DNA of 32,107 nt from Hofstenia miamia (Eukaryota > Xenacoelomorpha > Acoela > Hofsteniidae): the NCBI GenBank assembly GCA_900660155.1, contig CABFPE010000199.1, positions 244,985 through 277,091 of the forward strand. Direction: 5' to 3'. Under the pieces are notes generated by a model. That model saw nothing but the letters and a program-made list of their open reading frames with translations. It was not told the origin of the DNA and ran no database searches. Position numbers and translations under genes: made by a program. Positions 1 through 12,166 of this stretch are shown piece after piece (within the stretch, counting starts at the first letter, position 1; every line of letters begins with the position of its first letter).

Positions 1-8
1 TAAACTTA

Positions 9-10
9 TA

Positions 11-49
<39 letters not shown>
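9..49. repeat. TA microsatellite
   Basis: An almost pure run of TA dinucleotides with one TG interruption lies at the left edge of the window. Simple repeat, no further content. Confidence 0.95.
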
Positions 50-51
<2 letters not shown>

Positions 52-2876
52 TCGAAGTCCCCGGCAATGCGCAATGTAAAAATAACTAATTGCATATTTA
101 AAGCAGAAAACTATTATACATGTGGCTATTAATGTTTTTATTTCACAAATATTTTTGCTGAAATTAGAAATTAAAATTATTGGCCCTACTACCTTCAGTT
201 GTTATTTTGCAGCTATTTTAAAGCAATTTTTGAAGAGGCCATTTTCTCGGAATAGGTTTAAAATTAAATTGAAAAACGCATAGTACATTAAACTTTTATA
301 CCCAAGATAAAACGTAAAGTTAAACATAACGCACTCCAGAAAATAAAAACACTCACGCTGCTTTCAGAAGAGTTTGTAAAATGCACGCAATCGATTGGAT
401 TTTGTCGCTAGATGTCCTCAGATTATAAAATTACTACATTAATTGAAGGCTGCGTCATGATAAAACGAAACGTCCCAAATTCCCACGCAGCTTTACATTA
501 GTTCAGTCCTAATTGGCCAATTTAGTAACAAAACAATGTTTTATTGTTTTCTCTTAATGTTTTATCTGTACAACTTTTTATCTGTTAAAATTGATGACTC
601 ATTTTCTCCCGCGCAATTTAATTATTCTTGTATTTAATTTAATTATTCAAATTGTATATAAATTCCAACAATTTTGTTTTCGCTAAATTTAACACTGGAA
701 ACTTCAATGTGTTAATTCAATCAGAAAATTTATTTCCTCGTGGAGAGGTTTTAGTAGTCAAAGATACAGTTATGAGGACGTTCAAATCCATTCATTTTCG
801 AATTTGAATTTTTGTTGAACCCAGCAGAGATAGAATAGAGATAGAATCTGACCAATATTTTTCAACCAACAATATACATATGAAATATGAATAAGCAGAT
901 AAGGGTAGAAATTTGGAATGATTCTTAGTTATGAGTTATCCCATTCCAATTGTAATTGTAAATTGATGTTTAGTTTACGTAATAACTTAAATTTCCAATA
1001 CTCAAAGTTGTCTGACGTTTACAGTGAGCTCAATGTTATTTTCAATTAAAAAAAATGTATTGCAATAAATTTTGCAGTGGATTTGGCATTAAACTAAAAA
1101 TTGCCAACTGCCAGGAATTGTATTTCCAGGCAAACCTTCCACTTTAGGTTTCAGGTCAGACAAGGGATAAGTTAAGCTTGTGGCAAAGCGAGCTTCCAAC
1201 TCTTGAAACAAAGTTTCCTTGTTGGAAAATTAATAAGCCTATAAAATTTCAATTGAAAATTTTCAGTGCACACTGAAATACATTTTACATGTAATGGACG
1301 TTACAAAACCAATTAGTTGCTGCATTTGTGTACATTCATTTTACCTTAACAAATGTCCAATCCCGTGGTGTCAACCCCCTTAAAAATCAGGGGGCCAAAA
1401 GTTCTAAAAAAATTTATGTGAGCTTTGTCATTTGCCGATCAAAAGTATTGTAATGCCCGTGTTGACAGTTAATCATAATTAACCTTAAACATCCTAGTAA
1501 TTATATAAAATGTTTGATGATTTCTTGAATAAACATTTAAGCACTTATAGCTCATGAACTAGTGAAGATATGCAAAATCCGAAGGCACCACAGGGTAAAA
1601 GGGTCATTCTTCTTTCACTTACGTCTTAAAAAACGCTCAATTACGCAAGTGCTACGTGTATATTTGTGCAGTGACATAAATAACATTTGTTGTGGTGGGT
1701 ATTTTTTGCCTTACAAATAATTAAATGGTTTTTCTCCAATGATAAAAATTAACTCAGAAAGGGCCTGGGATATTGATTCCACTACGCTGTGCATTTGCAG
1801 GAATTCTCCAACCCTGGTGCTACCAGTGCTGTGACTCTGACCCTAACTCTGTGCATGGCGAGACTGAAGGGGTTTGGGAGGCTTAACTGAACTAGTTGAA
1901 TGCATTTTTTACTCTCATGGGTCTTAAATATCCGGATTATTTAATATTAAAGTAGAAAGAACTGGAAACTTTTCTATAATATCTGAATGTTCTTTGAAAA
2001 TTAATTTAATCTTCATGAATAGCAATTTACTTTAACAAAAATATTCAACATTTATTCTCAAATATTCCCTAATAGACGTGTCCATGAAATTACTAATCAT
2101 TTCAATGAAAAAGTATTACTTAACAATTTTCAACTTTAAATTAGCCAGAAAATTTTTTTAAAATTCATGGTTTCTTCAAAAATTGTAGCTAACAAATTCA
2201 TATAGATATCCAAAATTTGAAAAAGCAATGTAATAGAGAATTGTCTCCTCCTTAACTTAGGTCATAAAATTCTGTTAGGATCCCATATAAGCACCATGAT
2301 CTTTAACTTTGTGCAAGGCGCTTCTCTATAGAGCTGTACTGAAAAAGAAATATTTTAGATTAAAATATATCCCATGGGGTTTAGAAATCATTATTATTTG
2401 AGTGACAATTATGGAGATCTTTTGAATGAATTTCAAGAAATCGGAATTTTCATTAGAATTTATTCGTGATTGCAAGTACACCAGGTACTGCAATACAATT
2501 TTGTAAAAAATTTCCCTATTCCATCAGTGCACATCCACCAAAAATTTGCAATTTCAAAATGCTTGAGAAAAGATGTTTGAAAATGTGTTAAAACAGGCTA
2601 TTTAAGAATAATTACTAAGAGACATTCTTGAAAAAAGTTTTGGATTTTTTTAGATGCACAAAATTTTTTAGCATTTCCAATTTTTTCAATCTAACTCAAT
2701 TTACATATTTGGCATTCCTTCTAATATATTTCCTCTCGAGCTGCTAGTAATAAGTATGAAAATAAATTTATAATGTACCTTCGAATATCCAAACAAAAAC
2801 AGGTTTCTTTTGTATGTAGGTTAGATTTCATCAAAAAGTTTCCTTGCAAGAAGGCAATTTTTTATTAGTAATTTTC
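50..2876. other. AT-rich non-coding stretch
   Basis: No gene, RNA gene or structured repeat was recognised on either strand. Stops are frequent in all frames. A short local duplication of a TTTAATTTAATTATTC-like unit lies near 616-650. The tract is probably intergenic or a long intron of a gene outside the window. Confidence 0.5.
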
Positions 2877-2893
2877 AGGGTAGCACGTACGTT

Positions 2894-3067
2894 CAGTGGC
2901 GTACGCAAGGGAGGGACATGGTTAAATTAAGCAAAATATTTTAAAAAAAGTGAAAAACTAAGGTCCTGAATTGCATTTTTAGGTATATTTATTCAATATT
3001 TAAATATTTTTTCGCGGGTCTTCGCCCCACTTTTGTGACACCCTTGATCCTGACTGCGATGTCCTCC
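2894..3067 (+). mobile_element. hAT-like MITE, degraded copy
   Basis: The copy begins CAGTGGCGTACGCAAG and carries inner blocks shared with the intact element at 24296-24442: GGGACATGG, GCATTTTTA and a TTGATC..GACTGCGA.GTCCTCC block. The matching 3' terminus GCGTACGTCCCTG is missing after 3067, so the copy is truncated or strongly diverged. Just before it, at 2877-2891, lies an inverted CAGGG..GCACGTACG string that resembles the other element end. The family is assigned by comparison with the 24296 copy, whose target duplication is visible. Confidence 0.6.
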
Positions 3068-3502
3068 ATTAGAAAATCCTGCATACATTATGTGTATTGA
3101 CCTAACAGAAAATAAATGTGTAAATTACTCCTTTGAATATGTAATGACTACATTCTCATCTATAAAATTCTTCAACAGTTTCCATTATTTAAAATATTTC
3201 TAATTTCAAAATCGAAAAATGTGGTGTTTCTATAATATTTATGGATTGAATTTAGTTTTTATTAAGCCCGCTATCTCATTTTTTCCAGCTAAGTACTAAT
3301 CCCTTTCATAAAGATAATAAATTGAAATTCATCGCCTTGAAGCATGAATAAGGTACATGAAATTTGCTTGATCTTATATAATGACCAATGTCTTGCTTTT
3401 ACAAAATTTATAACATTTGACACTTACAATTTGAAAAGAGGTTTTCAGTGTTCATTTGTATATATTCTGCTGAAATAGGCGAAAATTTGAGTTTACAGCC
3501 TA
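3068..3502. other. AT-rich non-coding stretch
   Basis: Nothing recognisable was seen on either strand between the hAT-like fragment and the next MITE. Confidence 0.4.
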
Positions 3503-3504
3503 TA

Positions 3505-3830
3505 CCCCAATAGCAATGCCACGTGGCATTTTCGTGGCAGTACGTCGCACTTTCAATTAGAATTTACGTCGCAATTTGGTAATTATGGTTCCTTTTTGCC
3601 ACGTAACTGAAAATAGTTTTCTTATGTAAACAAACCTTTAAGCAACACATGTTGGTAGTTGCCTTTTTGATGATAGTTGGTGACATTTTGGTAAAAATAT
3701 TACAAATTTGCCATGTAATTTAAGAAATGAATTGACGAATTTAAATTTCGTTACAATGCCACGTAATTACGCGACTTTGCCACCAAAAAACGTAAAATAA
3801 CGAAATTGCCAAGTGGCTTTGCTATTGGGG
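3505..3830. mobile_element. 326-bp TIR MITE with TA target duplication
   Basis: The left end reads CCCCAATAGCAATGCCACGTGGCA. The right end, reverse-complemented, reads CCCCAATAGCAAAGCCACTTGGCA, giving inverted repeats of about 24 bp with two mismatches. TA dinucleotides flank both ends (3503-3504 and 3831-3832), as expected for a Tc1/mariner-type target duplication. The interior encodes nothing but holds many GCCACG-like words in both orientations, including the palindrome TGCCACGTGGCA. Such subterminal words may be transposase-binding sites; that is inference. The element is non-autonomous. Confidence 0.85.
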
Positions 3831-3832
3831 TA

Positions 3833-5919
3833 GCTTGTACTTGATAGTAAAAAGAATATAATTGAATCCTGCTTATTTATTGTAAGCTTTAAAAAATAAA
3901 TGCCAGTGACTTATTGTGAAATCTCATTTACGAATAACTAATATAATAATTTGCAAGTTTTTTGGAAAAGTACAGTAATTATAATTGTGTAGAAATTTGT
4001 TTTGCAATATACTAAGAGAAAGAAAAAATTACAAATTTCAGGACTTCATAAGAATATATTTCATTTTTCAAAAACAGGGGATATTAAGCCCCAAACTAGC
4101 CCCCTAGGGTTGACACAACTGGTTCTACTTTTTGAAAGGATTGATAGATTGTTTAATGAGAAAACAGTTTATATGCAATTTTAGAGGCTATGCAAGTATT
4201 TACAAACTTCTAAATAATAATTTTTATATCTTAGATTTACTAACTTTTAATTTAGTATAATTGAGCAACGTTAGTCTATTACAAAAATATTCTTAACAGG
4301 TCAATCAAAACACTCATATCACTTTAACACAAATCACTAGCAAGGAATAGTGTTTTAGTGTTCCAGTGAGATTTTTGACAGCAATGATTTTATTGTGTGT
4401 CTATCAATGTCGCAGGATTATTGCAGAAATTTTGCAGCAACATCTTGCAACCTGGCTAAGCACTTCTGAAGTTAATAGATTTGAAATTTAAATATTTGCT
4501 TCTCATTTAGAAACAAAAATACAAGCTTAAAATTTAATTGTTTGAAAATCTTAGTAACATAGGTTTGATATTAAATACAAAGGGATTGTTAACTATGAGA
4601 GAATATAGATACGTGAACATATGAATAAATTATTTTGAAAGTTGATGCAGCCATGTATTTTAACCTTAATTTATAAAAATCAGAAAATGAATGAAAAAGG
4701 TTGCACTTTGTTGTTTGCAAGAACATTAGGAAACTTAAATAGCTTATCATAGCTTTATTATTTCTTTAGAAATATTAAACGAACACATTTGCATTGTCTG
4801 GAATGTTCTAACTATAAATCTAAGCTTATGAAATTCAACTGTAAATCTAAAAATATCCATTAAATGTGTAAAGTTTACATTTAGTATAAAATAGACTAAT
4901 TTATATTTGCAACTCAATAAGTTTGGTTGAACTTTCATAGTGCATAGAAATATTGAAACGTTCGTGGACTTTTCCACTACAATAAGGGTTTGAGGCATTA
5001 GCTGATTTGTATATTAATAAATGTTAGTTCAGATATTTCCTAAATTTGGCAATATATAACATAAGAATTTGTATCTATGTTATATTAAAATTCTTTGTCG
5101 GAGTCAATGTGTCTCTATTCTTAAATTATACAATTAATATTTGAGTATATTGATAAAGCTACTTGTACTTTATATTTTAAAGTTGCATGTACTAATCTAT
5201 TTGAGTGAAATTAAAAACGCTTTATCTCTACAAATTAATGGATTTCACACTAACAGCAGCTCCATTGATGCAAACTAAGTCTTTAGTATTAGTTTTTTGT
5301 TTTTGTTTACCACACTGAAGACTTTGTTCCTAATCTCAGTTATTTTAATTAATTGCATTTCTATTCCAGAAATTGCTTTTAATCATTTTTGTAATTCTCT
5401 CAAGTTCTTTTCATCTATTATTTCTGACGGCAACATCTTCCCTCTAATTTATATTATAATTTAATAAAACCCATCAATTCGATAATTATTTTTCTAAAAT
5501 TAACTTTTGTAATTGAAAGTTTCTTTTAAATATAAAACTTTAAACATTATATCTTGTGATATTATTATTCAATTCCCTTAAACAATACAGTTTTAAATTA
5601 TTTAATTATTCTTTGCTAATTGAAATATATTAATAATATACAATTGAAAGTTGAAGAACATTTGGATGTAAGTTAGAACGAAGTATACACAACTTTGTCC
5701 ACAATTTTTAAGTAATTTTATCCAAGTTTGTTTAGAAACATTGAAAGACTTTGATATGGACAGTTCTATGGGTTTGTGCAATGAAGTTTTCTTCTAAGAA
5801 TTAGTTCTGTGCTTTATACCTGAAGTACATACAAAATTTTTTCAATGAGAAACATGATTTTTGTAAAAAGATTCCAATTCTTACCACCATACCTAATGTT
5901 CACATAATAAGTATTTCCA
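3833..5919. other. AT-rich non-coding stretch
   Basis: No coding region is supported. The open frames at 4002-4184 and 4747-4998 have low-complexity composition and lie within chance length. No repeat structure was recognised. Confidence 0.5.
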
Positions 5920-5925
5920 AGATGA

Positions 5926-6000
5926 AAGTGGGGCAGGACGGGGCGGGCTTGAGACAAGATTTTTACAATGTCATTACCCACTGAGCAAAAGTGGGGCAAA
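5926..6000. repeat. TGGGGCA-motif cluster
   Basis: Two GTGGGGCA words (about 5929 and 5990) and a GGACGGGGCGGG string stand out as GC-rich islands in AT-rich DNA. A third GTGGGGCA lies near 6483, and related words in inverted order lie at 20559-20615. This suggests a dispersed degenerate repeat, but its borders cannot be drawn. Confidence 0.4.
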
Positions 6001-6779
6001 TCTCCATTGAGTTGAAAAAAATGGAACAATAAAATTGCCTTGATAAAATTTCAATTTACTTAGAAATTTACTCGCAGTTTGAAAAATCTACTGTCATTCA
6101 TTTGATTTGAGTCTATTAAATAATAACACGATCTCTTTTAATCTGATTCGTCGTCAACAGCCTTTGCAATTACACTGAAGGAGTGCAATGATCTCTGCAT
6201 AACCATACTGAGTAAAGTGTTAGCTTTAAAAAAAGCTTTATTGAGTTAAAATATATTTTCATTTTGGTTTTACAATGTATTGGCATCACGGTTGCTATTC
6301 GATTCCTATTTGTAGTAGTAGGAATAATAGAGATGTCATTTGAAAAATGATGCTGTATCGTCGAGGCAGTAAGGATTCAAAATATATGGCAGTGGTGGTG
6401 TGGCGTAGTGCTACGAAAATTTTCATATAACAAATATGAGGCAATAAGATTTCGCAATTAGTTTTTGGAGTAGGATTTTTTAGTGGGGCAGTTTGAGATA
6501 ATTATAATTAAAAATCAGAGAAACTCATAGTTTCTGTCCTATGTAAGGCATCCCTTGCATCCCCATCAAGTACTTAAGTCACACTTTCAGGAAATTGAGA
6601 TAAATGGCTTTAAAGATTGTGAATCGATTCAAAAATATGGTCAATTCTAAAAAATGTATGAAACTTTCTTAAGTCCATATGATCAACACTCTCACTAACA
6701 CAAAATATGAAATATCTCAATTTTTCGAAAATATCACTTAAGCACTAGGCTCTTTACAATATTTCGAAGTTTACTTATA

Positions 6780-6968
6780 CCCCGTTTACACGTGACACGA
6801 GACATGCATGTCTTGTGTTTTTAATGAGCGAATGTCACGTCTAAACACCCAAAACACGCGACATTCTCTACTTGAGTGGTTGAATGTCGCGTGTTTTGGG
6901 TGTTTAGACGTGACATTCGCTCATTGAAAACACAAGACATGCATGTCTCATGTCACGTGTAAACGGGG
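6780..6968. mobile_element. 189-bp near-perfect palindromic MITE (foldback)
   Basis: Two 87-nt arms (6780-6866 and 6882-6968) are reverse complements with only two mismatches, separated by a 15-nt loop. The termini are CCCCGTTTACACGTGACA, and TA lies immediately outside both ends (6778-6779 and 6969-6970). The arms carry smaller palindromes such as GACATGCATGTC. There is no coding capacity. The high arm identity suggests a recent insertion or maintained symmetry. A transcript across it would fold into a long hairpin. Confidence 0.92.
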
Positions 6969-6970
6969 TA

Positions 6971-8753
6971 TTAGATTGCTTTGCTTAGAGCATAGCCCTA
7001 AGTACCCATCACTTAAATTGGCAAACAGAAAAACATTCTGCTTTGAAAGATGTCACAATTCTTGAAAATGGGCTGTCTAATTTTGTATTCAATAATTGAT
7101 TACTTAATCTTGAAAATAGGGATAGCTTTATTAATGATAAATAACAGTTGTATTTCGCTAGCGTTACATACTGTGAAATGCATTGAGGAACCCCAGAAAA
7201 ATAAATACCTACGGTGATCTCCCCTGATATTTGTTATTTTAGAACGCATCTGTTGTTATTACAAACCCGTCAATTCAAATCTCTATTTCTACCAATTTTA
7301 TGTTTTATTGCCTTTTGTTTGTCATAAATGTGTTAAAACTGTACGATGTTTACAACTTAATACGAACAATTATTGCATCACAAATGAAGTTTCTATTTAA
7401 AAAGGTATATAATGCAATTGAATGAGCAAGAAAATATCTTCAAATATTTAAAAAAATTTATTATAAAAAATTTTAATATTCGTGGATCCCACACTTTGAA
7501 ATGTAACTTATGCAAAAATTTAGCACTGAGTGAATTTTGCGTGAAAGTTAGTAAACATTAATTGACGGTGTACTTTTTTATTTTGCTTCGAAAAGTTGTC
7601 CTTAAATCTGATTAGCATAAAAATATTCAATTTAAATTCATAATGAGCAAAATCATTATCATGCTGTTAAAGAGTACATATTAGGACATTTTGTGTGCAT
7701 ACTAATTATTTGATATTCAAAAAATATTTTTTTGCTGTTGAAGTGGAATGTCAATATTAAAATCTCCGAGTTGATAATTTGTGCGAATGCCCCTTTTTTG
7801 TAAATACCATTGTGTACAATGTGTTAAGCAGGAGACGATTGAAGTATTAGTTTCGCACTCCTATATATAATTACGAATTTATTTAGATGGAATTCTTAAA
7901 AATCGTGCGAAATGTTTAAAGTTTCTTAAGAAATATTTAAAATTTTGAACTTTAATTTAAAAAATCTATGAAAATCTTTCCAATTTCTTGCAAAGAAATT
8001 TTCAAGAAACTAAAGATTTCAATGTTTTTTCAGGTAAGGTGCATTTTTAAAAATTTTTTATTTTCTGAAGTCATATATTAGACTGCATTTTTCATACATT
8101 AATGTTACTGAAAGCTTACCAAAATTCCTAAATATTATAGTTTGTGTCTGTCTTATACCATTTGAAAGGCTTATTTTCATTAGGGTAAAAAACTTATATT
8201 TGTATCCAAAGTTCATACATAAAAAGTTGATATAAATGATGAGTTCTGCTATAAATCAATGACAATTGCTATCAAATTTTTATCATACGTTGTAAAATGA
8301 ATTAAAATCCCAGTTGAGTTGTTATCGAAGAGCACTTAAGTTCCATTACTTTTAAAGTTCAGATCTCAAAATGAATATATAGTTGTGGGCAAATGGATAT
8401 CATACTTAGCAGGTTATATATGTATGTACACATCTTATAATATAGTTCATATATTCTCATAGCAACATAAACATCTTTGCCCACTAAATAACTCAAATTT
8501 TGCATGTATTTATCAAAAATAAATCATTGAAATCAGATTTGCTTAGTGTTTTCTTTGATTTATATTATTTCCTAAGGGAAGTTATCCAAACTCAATACGT
8601 TAACAAGTGAAAATGCAACCGTAAACAACAATTCTAGCTTCAAATGTCTGCATACGTTTAATATATTTATTTGCATAGATGTATTTGAAGAAATGTGCAC
8701 AACCTAAATTTGTCAAAGTTATTTGTAATAACATTTGCGGAAAAAACACGCCT
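6971..8753. other. AT-rich non-coding stretch
   Basis: No gene or repeat was recognised. Stops are dense in all six frames. Confidence 0.5.
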
Positions 8754-8858
8754 TTAACGTAAACTTCATCTTTAGCGAATTTATTTTGAGTGTAAGTTAA
8801 CGATTTGGTTTACAGTCATGTTAACGTAAAACACCATTTTTTAACGGTGTTGTTAACG
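8754..8858. repeat. Cluster of five TTAACG words with small hairpin
   Basis: TTAACG occurs at 8754, 8797, 8821, 8841 and 8853. The segment 8831-8850 can form a hairpin with ACACC and GGTGT arms. This may be the remnant of a TIR element or chance enrichment. No target duplication was seen. Confidence 0.3.
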
Positions 8859-10269
8859 TATTGAATTTGGATCACTTACCTAATCAGTCAAAATATTCAG
8901 AAAAAGTGATTTTCCTAATAAACATCCTATACCTTGAACCTTTTTATGAGGTTATTATATACACATATATCAGACAAAAACATCTTAAAATATTTTTGCA
9001 ATTAACCCCTGTACATGTACATACAAAAGTCTAAGTTTTGAAGAATTGATATTTATGTAAATACTTCTAAAAATAGTAGAAGCCCATGATATAGCATGCA
9101 AGTTTTACCATTTGGAGACCATTTTCATTAAAGTATATCAAAAACATCGACCTAAAATATTGATGAAATCCTTTTACTTTTCATCAATGAATGGGATTTC
9201 ATTAAAATTTTCACATCACTGTTTTTGAAAGTAGTAGCTACAGCTTTTTGAAAATTTGTACAAATAGCCAGCCTTGCATGCCAAAAACGATTATTTTCAT
9301 ATATTTTCGGTTCCTTAGAATTCTCTTTCTTTACAAAAATGTAATTTCCATCAACAATTAGGAATGCAAAAACATATGCGTCACAATTTTTTAGTCTGAT
9401 TTTTCTTAACTTCAAACAGCCTGGTTTCATTTTGAAAGGACAAACCGTTTTTTACATTTATAAAGAATTTCCTCTAGGACTATTAGGTCCATTGGGGAAC
9501 ATACGTTAATGTAATGTTAAAAATTTCTATTCAAGCAAAGTTTCTTAAAAATATTAACAAGTTTTCTTGGTAAATTTCGAATCTTTGAAAAAGGTTTAAA
9601 TGCTCTTCATATCTAGTGTTCATCTATCTAGGTTTTGTGCCCATGGAGGCAACAAAAAACTTTTCCTGTTTCTTGATGTGCAAGGATATTCCAAACCAAT
9701 TGAAGAGGGGCTTTCGCAAAGTCATGCGGTGCTTTCTGATGGATCCTTTATAATCTTTAAGTTGGAAGAGCACTACCAGATTTAAGTAAGGAACAATTCA
9801 AAAAGTGAATTATTTTAATCTTTTAAGTTCTTAAGGATTTTATTTGTTTTTTTAATGATTTTGCATTTTTTTGTGATACTTTCATGTTGGTATGTAAGTT
9901 TTTTTGATGGAAGTGTTGCGTCAGCCCCAAACTAAATCGGGTGTACTGCTGCAGATCGAAATTCTACCCAACATTATTAACCGATTTCATTGTTTAAATT
10001 AATCGATTTAAACGGTTTTAAACGTCGTTTAAATCAGCCATTTGCGTAAATGCAAATTCAATTAAGCGATCTCGCTTAAACTTTGTTTATTTGACAGGCT
10101 TTATTTAAACAAAAGGTTGGGGGCATTTACAATGTAGTAAACAAACAATAAATAGCATATTGACCCTTAATTGCTTTTAAACAATTTTTATTTGATGAAC
10201 AATTGGAGAAAAAAGCAAAATCTTATCGTAAGTTATGTAAAATCTCAATATATCAGACATTATTGTCTA
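8859..10269. other. Mostly non-coding stretch
   Basis: The open frames at 9152-9430 (minus, 92 codons) and 9600-9785 (plus, 61 codons) are not recognised and lie within chance length for this composition. From about 9960 to 10110 the sequence is rich in TTTAAAC/GTTTAAA words. Confidence 0.4.
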
Positions 10270-10400
10270 GGCATTGTTGCAAACATAGGCGGATACTCTT
10301 CCTGTAGTATTTCTAACCAATGTCTCAGATGCTCAGGTTTTCTAGATATATCAAGCGAACACCAATGCTGGTTGGCAATGTCGGATTAAAAGCTGTCCTC
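10263..10400 (-). pseudogene. Coding-like fragment of unknown identity
   Basis: One minus-strand frame reads about 40 codons with protein-like composition (segments NQHWCSLDISRKP and HWLEILQEEYPPMF) and ends at a TAA near 10263. An in-frame TAA lies about 40 codons upstream. Further upstream, a different frame near 10430-10545 also reads protein-like, with two stops. The family was not recognised. It could be a single exon, a decayed gene piece or chance. Confidence 0.25.
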
Positions 10401-10857
10401 AACTGGGCAATTGTATATAATTAACAGCTTTTGAACTATCTACTGAAAGTACTCAACTTCCGCTTAGAATAGGTGCAGGATACTTGCTCAGAATGCTGCC
10501 TTTCAAAGCTAACTGCTATAAGTCATTGCGTAAAGGCTTCAATCTTATCTAGTAGAAACAGGATTACAATGGATACTGTCTGAAGTAAATTTGTGTTGAA
10601 ACCTAACCAGATGATATATTCATTGATTCGAATTTACCTACTTTGTGCATAAGCCATAGTTTGAATGCAGTTTGTTTATTCAAATTAGTTTAAGTTATCG
10701 TTTAATTAAAATTTCATAGTTTAATTGAATTTAAAGTTTAAATATCCTTTAAATGGTCAGCACAGACCGGTTTGCGCACACATCGTGAGAACATTGCGGT
10801 TAAGTATACTGATGCTAATATATTAACAAATTTAGCTAACAACAGGGTAGCAAATGA
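10401..10857. other. Mostly non-coding stretch
   Basis: Apart from the broken protein-like frame near 10430-10545, nothing was recognised. TTTAAA/TTTAAT-rich sequence occupies 10680-10755. Confidence 0.35.
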
Positions 10858-11244
10858 GTCGACCCAACCCGACCCGACCCGCGGATTGGCTCAAAGAAAG
10901 GTTAGGTCGAGTTGTATTATGGCTCACACTTGCTCGGGTCGTGTTATGGGTTGAAATTTTCAAATTTGCCGAGCCAGAAAAATGTAATGCTTGAAGGATT
11001 TCCCTGAAATAATGGAAAACAAGCCATGCATTTTAATTTAGTATACAATCTATCATGCTATATAAAACCTACTCTTAAATTATTGTTAATGACATTGTTT
11101 CATGTTACTTTTGTCAAACATTTGCAAATACATCTCGGGTTAAAAGCTGACAGTCTGCCCAATAGGTTGGAATGTGGGTCAACACACTATGGGTCGGGTC
11201 GGATCATGGGTCAATTGTCTGTAGGTCGGGTTGGGCCGTGGGTG
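10858..11244. mobile_element. Possible MITE with CCCGACC-rich inverted ends
   Basis: The left block (10858-10882) reads GTCGACCCAACCCGACCCG. The right part holds GGGTCGGGTCGG (about 11191) and GGTCGGGTTGGGCC (11224-11237), which is the inverted equivalent. Both blocks are markedly more GC-rich than the AT-rich interior. The inverted arrangement suggests a terminal-repeat element of about 390 bp. No clean target duplication was found, so the borders are approximate. Confidence 0.5.
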
Positions 11245-12134
11245 ATATGTGACCCTTTAGTCACTCTAGCCGACATTACGCAATTTGAACTTGATAAGCT
11301 CAATTATAGCAGAAAAGTGTGATTACAAATAAATGGGACAAAACATGTGAATTAATTGTGAGAACAAGAAGTATCCTGATTGATGGCCACAAATCTTGAA
11401 AGATTAACCTATTGAAAAAAATTAAAAATTATGGGAATTAACGGGAACAAAAATTTAGCACACACAATCGAACAAAGTATAACCATGAAGTACTAAAACC
11501 AACTTTTGAAATATCTAAAAAGGAATTCATCAAAACTGGAGTGATACAATGTGTACAAAGAAATTATGAGAGCTGGCTTACATACACATCATTAAAGATC
11601 TCGATCCCACCCTCATAAGCTAGATTCTTAAAAAAGATATCGGATATGGCACGACCTGCCTACAAGACCACATTTTTTGTATCATCTAATAATTTCCGAA
11701 AATCCATACTTGACAGTTTCATTAACTACACGTGAGTAGCAGTGAATGGCATATCACAAAAGAATAAGCATCTAGTTTATCGTACAAATCTTGGTTATAT
11801 GCGGTTGTACATATACTGCAAACCAAATTGTTCAAAACTAATCAAACATTTTCCCCCTTAGAAATTTATTCCATCTTGTTCGGGCTCTGGTACTTCTAAG
11901 ATTTCTTTGAATCAACCTCGTATCTAAAAATCTGCTTGCATTGATCTCTTCCCTATCTCATTATCCCTATATCGAACATGCATTTGTTTCAACCTGAATC
12001 GGTTTTGCATCTAAAAGCCTATTTTGTGAATATAGTATTTTCCAACAACCATCGGTTACATAGTAAGTTAAGCATTGTTCAATAGTGAAAAATCACACTT
12101 AGAGAATGCAGTTTTTTAAAAATAAAACATCTAC
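11245..12134. other. AT-rich non-coding stretch
   Basis: No gene or repeat was recognised. This is intergenic sequence downstream of the RBR ligase gene, which ends on the minus strand at 12167. Confidence 0.5.
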
Positions 12135-12140
12135 TTTATT
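12135..12140 (-). terminator. Putative polyadenylation signal AATAAA
   Basis: AATAAA on the minus strand lies about 27 nt past the stop codon of the RNF217-like gene. This is a short but plausible 3' UTR. The hexamer is common in AT-rich DNA, so the call rests on position. Confidence 0.55.
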
Positions 12141-12166
12141 ACAAATCTAAAATAACTTAAAATAAT

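Noticed and set aside
9152..9430. 92-codon minus-strand open frame
   Set aside because: At about 70 percent AT, a few frames of this length are expected by chance in 32 kb, and no motif was recognised.
9600..9785. 61-codon plus-strand open frame ending in KLEEHYQI
   Set aside because: Composition is moderately protein-like, but there is no family match, no splice context and the length is within chance.
9950..10770. Possible large TIR element with TTTAAAC-rich ends
   Set aside because: The candidate ends align only weakly when inverted, and no target duplication was found.
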